From Eucalyptus grandis (Eukaryota > Streptophyta > Magnoliopsida > Myrtales > Myrtaceae): a stretch of 64,000 bases of DNA. The position numbers and the translations under genes were made by a program. Shown piece by piece: positions 58,066-64,000 of the stretch; the stretch's first letter is position 1, and each line of letters starts with the position of its first letter. The notes below the pieces were generated by a model, which was given only the letters and a program-made list of their open reading frames with translations, did no database searches and was not told the origin of the DNA. The stretch spans positions 9,814,559 to 9,878,558 of the forward strand of contig NC_052614.1 of NCBI RefSeq assembly GCF_016545825.1. The letters are read 5' to 3'.

Positions 58066-60708
58066 TTAGCTAGCTGAAGCAGACACAGTCCTTGGGCTCG
58101 GGAGGCCCATGCCAGTAAGCCGTGGGGACAACCTGACCTTTGGGCTCGGCCGCGGGGAAGGGATCGGACCGTAACCCCCGAAGGCTCCCGGGACAACTCT
58201 CGGAGAGAGGTTGACCTGCTCCAGCGCCCGTGACTGGAGCTCCGTGGGGTAGTCCCTCACGCAGCCGATGCGAGGCCCGGTTCCTGTCGACCACTTGCAC
58301 GACAAGCGCCTGGCAAAGTCGAACACCGGCGGCTCTGCCTTGGCACGGGCATTCGTGACATTTTCTTGCGGAAGTCCAGGTTTGACGGTGGGCTTCTCTG
58401 GCTCAGCAACCAAGTCAACAGCTCCCAGGGCATCCGATGGGGCGGCTTCTGCAGGGTCCTCGCTTGTTTTATGTTTTGAGCCCTCATTGGAGGCTGTGGA
58501 TGAAGGATCATCATCATCGATTGCACACCTCTGAGAAAAATAATACATATACTATGTCAGTGATCGGCTGGTCAAATCATTTGTTCATTTTTTAAGAATA
58601 CAAAGACTTTCCCATCAATTTTATACGTACGCAACCAATCATAATAACAGCTAGATGGTCATCTTATCTACCTAACCATAGGAACTTGTTCACTACAATA
58701 CTTATATTTACAAATTGATACCTTGACATTGCTGAGATCTACATGATGCTCCTCCAAGAAGCTGATGAACTCCTTGAAGTTCTCTTCTGTTGGGTGGTAG
58801 TGCCCACTGTATGGCCAAATAGCCTAAAGACAATCACAAAATACACACTAAGTGAGAAAAGAAGCCAGCTGCAGGAGACTATCGATTAAGAGCGGACAAG
58901 ATGCAGACAAATACTTTGTTTAGAAATGCAGGGAAATGTGCCATACCTCTAGAATCCCATTATGGGCGACCAATCTTCCGGCTGCAGTGATGGCTGCACC
59001 AGCAAGAAAACTGGAGTGCTGAAACACGCCTTTCTCCTTTTTACCCACATACAAGGCCCTCGACGTGCTAAGTACAAATATCCACTTTGAACCTTCCATG
59101 GTGTTTACAAGCTCGCTGCGTTGCTTATACATGAGTTTTCCATTTTCGATAATCACCTCATACGCTTCTCTTTCGTTCTGCAGAAAAAACAAAGAGGAGT
59201 TAATGACAGCTCGAAGCAGATGCTTATGAGACATTTGATTTTGCACTACAAAATATAACAAGACACTTCCTCTCACATGTCCGCTGAACATTTTGCTACA
59301 ATTAAGGATGTCCCAAAGTTTCTTTAACTTCAGTTTGTCCGAAGTATGTTCGGATGGGATGGATATTGACAAAAATAATCTGCTAAGGCATTCACTATAA
59401 GTCGAACAAAGAATGAAACTTACAGGTCCGAGATACTTGATGCATTGCTTATGCAGAACATTTCTTGGGCACTTTTTGAGATTCTCATCTTTACCACGTC
59501 CAACATCCAACCTGCATTTAACATGGTCCTCATTATTAAAAAGTCTTTTGACATTTGATGAATGTTTGCTAGCTCTACAATATTATGGTAGGCTAGAACA
59601 GGACATAACAAACACAACAAAAGATTTCCACGTTCGAACACTAACCAGTAGAAGAAAGGCTCTGTACTCTCGCTGTTGAACCACACGTCATAGTAGAGAT
59701 GCAAATTGTGGCCATAACGATGCCGTGGGTCAATCTGTTCAAGCAGGAGACTATCAGCAGTATTCTTTATTTTTAGATCTCCTCTTCTTAGAAAGAAAAG
59801 TGACCTTGCTGTTGCATGTCTCAGGAGTTTAATTGACTTACAGCTTCAAGCCAGTGCTGTAATGCTAGCTTTTGAGCCTTCTCGTCTTTTGACAAACCTT
59901 TTCCTACCTGAAAGATAATTTATCAGCGTCCTAATGATATTGTTAATTGTCACGTAAGTTGAAAGCAGGAAAACAAAACGGGCTCTTTCAAAAGATTGTC
60001 TTTTATGTACCTTGGCGACTCTAGTTCTTGCCCTCGACCACCGAGAAACAACAGTTTCAGGCTTATCATCCTTGTAGAATGATACGGAACTATGCTTCAG
60101 GGCTGCAAAGTCTATCGCCTTCCACCTGAAACATTTGCAGTTTTGCACCAATTAGCCATTTAATAAAAGGGCACATCAGAAACAATTCGATCAATTCAAA
60201 TTAATTTAAGAAAGACTCACCAGAGCTCCTCGACAACGACGGCGCAATCTGCCAAGTTTCTTCTTGTTCTGTAACTCTTGTACACTTTCTGCACCTTAAC
60301 TGCCGCAGCATCGAGCTCGCATTTGGGTCTCGGCGAGAAAAATATCACAGGTTTAGGAAGGGACAATCCTCTGGCCGGTTTAGATTTCGGACCATCTTTG
60401 ACTGTTAAGTTACCCGAAGCCCGGTTGGCTTCTTTACCTTGTAAGAAATTCTCAAAGGACAGGGTTCGTTCGAGCACCACGTTTTCGGGCTTGCAGTCTT
60501 TGTGTTTGATGGAATTCTTAGAATTGGTCTTGTCCGAGGCAACTGAATTGGTCATGACTCGTAAATTAGTTCTCTTCAAGCTACCTCTCCTCGAGGCAAT
60601 CGCTTTTGGTTCCTTGGGAGATGAACTGATGTTGTGGGCCAATTTGACACACCAATGAGCAACGATTTCGTGCCAAGCAGATCTGAGCAAGGAAAGTGAT
60701 ACACCCAT
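58066..60708 (-). CDS. IQM-family IQ-motif calmodulin-binding protein, eight coding exons
   Basis: IQM proteins are plant calmodulin-binding proteins of cytosol and nucleus implicated in stomatal, seed and immune signalling (family knowledge). Exons on the minus strand: 60708-60221, 60125-60011, 59907-59842, 59734-59646, 59511-59424, 59177-58947, 58823-58722 and 58530-58066. All borders are GT-AG and the phases add to 547 residues. The IQ motif is at about 135-155 ([16 protein letters not shown]). It is followed by the conserved family region: [66 protein letters not shown] and [16 protein letters not shown]. The exon 8 tail is Ser/Pro-rich and contains [22 protein letters not shown]. The start at MGVSLSLL was preferred over the upstream in-frame Met, because a 5'-UTR acceptor (GAGCAG) lies at 60727. 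Which IQM member it is cannot be settled here. Confidence 0.93.
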
Positions 60709-60726
60709 ACAAATTTCAGCACTGAC

Positions 60727-61061
60727 CTGCTCAAACACAAAAGAACCCAAATAATCAGGTGACAAAATTCCCAAAATGAAAGTAGAACTCATTGAAGAAA
60801 ATGAAAGAGGAAGGGCAGAGAAAGCAAAATCCATCCATTCGACTGCCATAAAACTTCATAAAACGCAAACGAAGTCCAAGTCTTGACACGTTATCCCGCC
60901 CAAGAAAAGGGTAAAACAAGATTATCAGAGACAAAACAGAGCAAGAACATGTTTCTCCGCACAATCCTACCCAGCTCCGACATAAAAAAAGAATCTCGAA
61001 TGCCCTGCTTTTAGCTGAAGAAACAAATTCGAAAGATAAAAGGTCGAAACTTTATCATTAC
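60727..61061 (-). other. 5'-UTR intron of the IQM gene
   Basis: The donor ACAG/GTAATG at 61062/61061 and the acceptor GAGCAG at 60727 bracket 335 bp, 18 bp upstream of the ATG. It is predicted from splice signals only. Confidence 0.6.
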
Positions 61062-61196
61062 CTGTCAGTCCACAATCAAGAACTGAGCCCAGAAATCCTC
61101 TCCTCTTATATTTCCTTTTCCCTCGCGAACAAGTTGTTTTTCTGAGAGCTTAAAGACGATTTTCACAAGATATGCCTGAGGCAGACCCCAACTCCC

Positions 61197-61210
61197 CCTT
61201 TATATACGGG
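61197..61210 (-). promoter_or_regulatory. TATA box of the IQM gene
   Basis: CCGTATATAAAGGG on the minus strand places the transcription start near 61170, which fits the predicted non-coding first exon. A GA/CT repeat (61569-61596) lies about 370 bp further upstream. Confidence 0.6.
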
Positions 61211-61564
61211 CGCCCCAAAGGGTAGAAGAGGAGGGAGGGTCTACGCGACCTTCAAATACGGACCGTGATTGCGAACTTTGAACGGGGGTGTTCCTTGTTG
61301 ATTTCAACGTGGGGGACTTTGAACAGCACGAGCGGTTTGAGGAATTCAAAGGTCGGAATGGAAACTCCGCAAGACTTTTGGAGGAGTATATGCAACAACC
61401 CCTTCGCAGACGGAAGGGAAACCAAGAAATTTGGTGGGTGGGTTGTTGTTCCTTGCCGGAGAACGAGATTCTGCAGGAAGAGAGAGGCTCAAGAATGATT
61501 TATATGGAAAATGGGATTTGGAGAGAGAAGGGCAGTCAAAGAAAGTAAGCCAATCCGTGGGCTC

Positions 61565-61599
<35 letters not shown>

Positions 61600-64000
61600 G
61601 CGGGAGACGAGGGGGAGGTTTCCATGAAATGACACGATTGACCTGCTGCTGGGACTGTGAATCCCAGCGCTGGGAATTCCTCTCACGTCTCGTTCCAAGT
61701 TTTAATGGTCAAATTGGCATTGCCCTTAACCGACGACATTAAAATAAAGTCAAAATAGGGAGTTAGATAGTCACATGCGTCGTGCAGCAGCGGTGAAGGT
61801 GCTGCCACTGCGAAAAGTCCTTACCCTCTTGGACGTATTTTAGTAATCGCTCCCCGCGCTTATGTATGTACGCTGTAGTCCCAACTTCACGAGTCGCATT
61901 CTAACTGGTTCCAAGATAGAACTTGGAACAAAAAAAGTGGATCAGTGGAGATTCCAAAATATGTAAAGATAGATTTCTGATTTTTGAAAATTAGGGAACT
62001 CATTTTAATGGGAAGGTTTTAGATTCTAGGTACGTGAAATTTAGAATCTAGAACCAGAAATAAGTTCTTGTGTTTTTTTTTTTTTTTTTTTAATGTTTTC
62101 GATAGCACCGCTAATCTGAACTTTAATTTTATAATTGAGACTTTTACTTTGTTAATATTTCATATTTTTCATATATTTAAATATAAATTATGATTAGTAA
62201 ATTATAAGAACAAATGATGGTTATTTAAAATGATGATTCATTACAATCGTTCAATTAATATTTTGAGTAGAACCTACAAACTAACCTCAAAACTTGTGAC
62301 AAGATAGGTTCTAACTTCTAGGTATGTATAGTAGGTTATAGGTTCTAAAAAATAAGAAAATCGTTCTAGTATGTGGGTTCTAGGTTCCAAGTAGAGCCTA
62401 TACTGAATTTAAAACCGCTTATTTCCTAGTTCTAATTTCACCGAAGTTATTCGATTTAGATGAATGTTTAGCCAGATTCTGGCGCGTAAATTGATCTTTC
62501 CTGTGGATCTTGCGCAGTGTATGTCCAAATGGTTCTATTCTTGATTCTGCAACTGTTTGCCACCAAAAGAATAGTTAGTGAAATGACACTGTAACGGCCC
62601 GGCCGGTCGGCGCTGTGTGTGTATTGCATCTAGTGCGTTCATTTCCCCATCGCTTTTATGATCTTTTAGGTCGTCATCTTTCTTCTTTTTCTCATGGAAA
62701 AAGTTGGGAGGGCCACGAGGGGCAGTCTCCCATGCACGATTCCGTCCACCTCCGCGTCGAGTGGGCGTGAAGCACGATGGGGTTAGGGCCCCGACTATGG
62801 TCTGTGCTTCATAACAGAGGTGCCCATTGAACGAGCTCGGATTGGACTCGAAAATCGAATTTAGTATGTCGCCTAAATCGCCCGTGACCTAAAGTTTATA
62901 TAGGAAATTTTGGGCGGACCGAGCTTTTTTGTATAATACGTTTCGTCCAAACTTGCCCATTTGCCTTTCAGGCTTGGATTGGCCGAGTGAGTCACCCACA
63001 TGTTGATCACCTCTATGTATTCATGTTGAGATATCACTGAGTGTGGTAACTCATTGGTAAAGATGATGTGTTATTTTCTCTATGATTTCGAGTTCAAAAT
63101 GACATCGTGCCTTTAGCATTTTCTACTACATGCTTATAGACCTCCTAGCTTTTGGCCCCATGATTAGGTTGCCGTTATAGGCCCATCAGCTTCTTCTTCA
63201 CTCTCTGAAGTATGAGTTTCAAGTAAACGAAATAATTATAACTCAAATCACATATTTCGTAACGGATTGTGAGACTCTCATACTAACGTTCAAAGAAGAT
63301 TGATAAGATGATCACCTTTCCACTCTTTTCCAACTAGAAGGTCGAACCCTTTTTTGAAACTAACATAGTCACTTCAAATCCATATTTGAGAAAATGATGG
63401 CATTTCAGGCCGTTATTTAAATATCCACTTAACACCTTTATTTAAAAAATAAGAGCACTTTAAACCTACAAAAGCTTATCCTACACAAATGAATTGAGAA
63501 GTCTTAAAATTCTGCCAAACAAAAATACAAGATTTGTTGAACAAAAAACTTATATGTAAATCCACATTTCATTTTAATAGTTTCAAGCATCTTGGACTAA
63601 AAAGTGGTTAAAGCGGGCGAGTTGCAATATTTTGATTAAGTAACAAATAAAAAGTGAGAGGACTTACTTGTTTGTGTTTTAGCAAAAAGCATTTTGTTTT
63701 TCTGCCAAACTTTAAAGTATTATTTAAAATTTTAAAATTATGAAAAATGTATATGTGAATTTTCACGTTAAATTGCAATTCTATAAAAATTGATACTTTT
63801 TAGACTTGTAAAAAGCTCAAAATTTAATAGCCACAGATTATGAGTGTGAAGAAATGAAACACAAAGAGTAAAAGTCAGTTTGGGCAAAACAATCGGCACA
63901 GCTCTTTATTGAGGCGTGACAACATTGGCATGTGTCTCGTTTCACGAGGTTTGTAAATAATGTAATTTGGCAAAATGATCTTATTAACAAGTATTCTTGC
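61211..64000. other. Intergenic, right end of window
   Basis: Upstream region of the IQM gene, then AT-rich DNA. An AG repeat is at 61569-61596 and a T-run at about 62071-62090. 61980-62450 repeats variants of TTCTAGGT and AGAACC. 63360-63480 has CTTATTTAAA and CACTTCAAA phrases like the ends of the MULE at 10009, perhaps a remnant. No gene is visible. Confidence 0.5.

Overview
The window is nuclear DNA from a flowering plant, most likely a woody dicot. The evidence is spliced genes with GT-AG introns, AT-rich intergenic DNA, plant-only gene families (UGT91-like glycosyltransferases, a telomere-repeat-binding single-Myb/histone-H1 protein, an EPIDERMAL PATTERNING FACTOR-like peptide, an IQM protein) and dense LTR, MULE, hAT and SINE insertions. 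The species cannot be fixed from the sequence; a Myrtales-type genome is only a guess.

Left part (1-9291): the 3' two thirds of a decayed Ty3/gypsy retrotransposon of apparent Tat type. It has a pol broken by frameshifts and stops, a long 3' non-coding region with a 75-bp tandem repeat, a polypurine tract and a 2.8-kb 3' LTR.

Middle part (about 9.3-42.5 kb): a gene-family graveyard. Six UGT91-like loci, all on the minus strand, lie in duplicated blocks. Three are nearly full length (13080-14454, 22722-24070, 38100-39481) and each carries one or two single-base deletions. Three are fragments (16.1-16.5, 17.3-19.05 and 21.3-22.2 kb). Between them sit MULE-like elements with 9-bp target duplications, hAT-like elements, a SINE-like retroposon, a solo LTR nested in a MULE, a triplicated 1-3 kb block (26.2-32.1 kb) and a nine-copy tandem repeat of roughly 100-130 bp just upstream of the last UGT. 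Because the blocks are duplicated, several insertions have an empty paralogous site inside the same window.

Right part (42.7-61.2 kb): ordinary single-copy genes with intact coding sequences. These are a TRB/SMH4-type telomere-binding factor (plus strand, six coding exons), glycylpeptide N-tetradecanoyltransferase (NMT1, minus, intronless CDS), a two-exon EPFL peptide gene (minus) and an IQM calmodulin-binding protein (minus, eight coding exons with a 5'-UTR intron). They have unrelated functions and are simply neighbours. Three of them have long GA/CT microsatellites in the leader or upstream region. The last 2.8 kb shows no gene.

The most interesting pattern is a recurring cargo module: a pyrimidine-rich arm, a GC-rich core and a purine-rich arm, carried inside at least six elements with different terminal inverted repeats.
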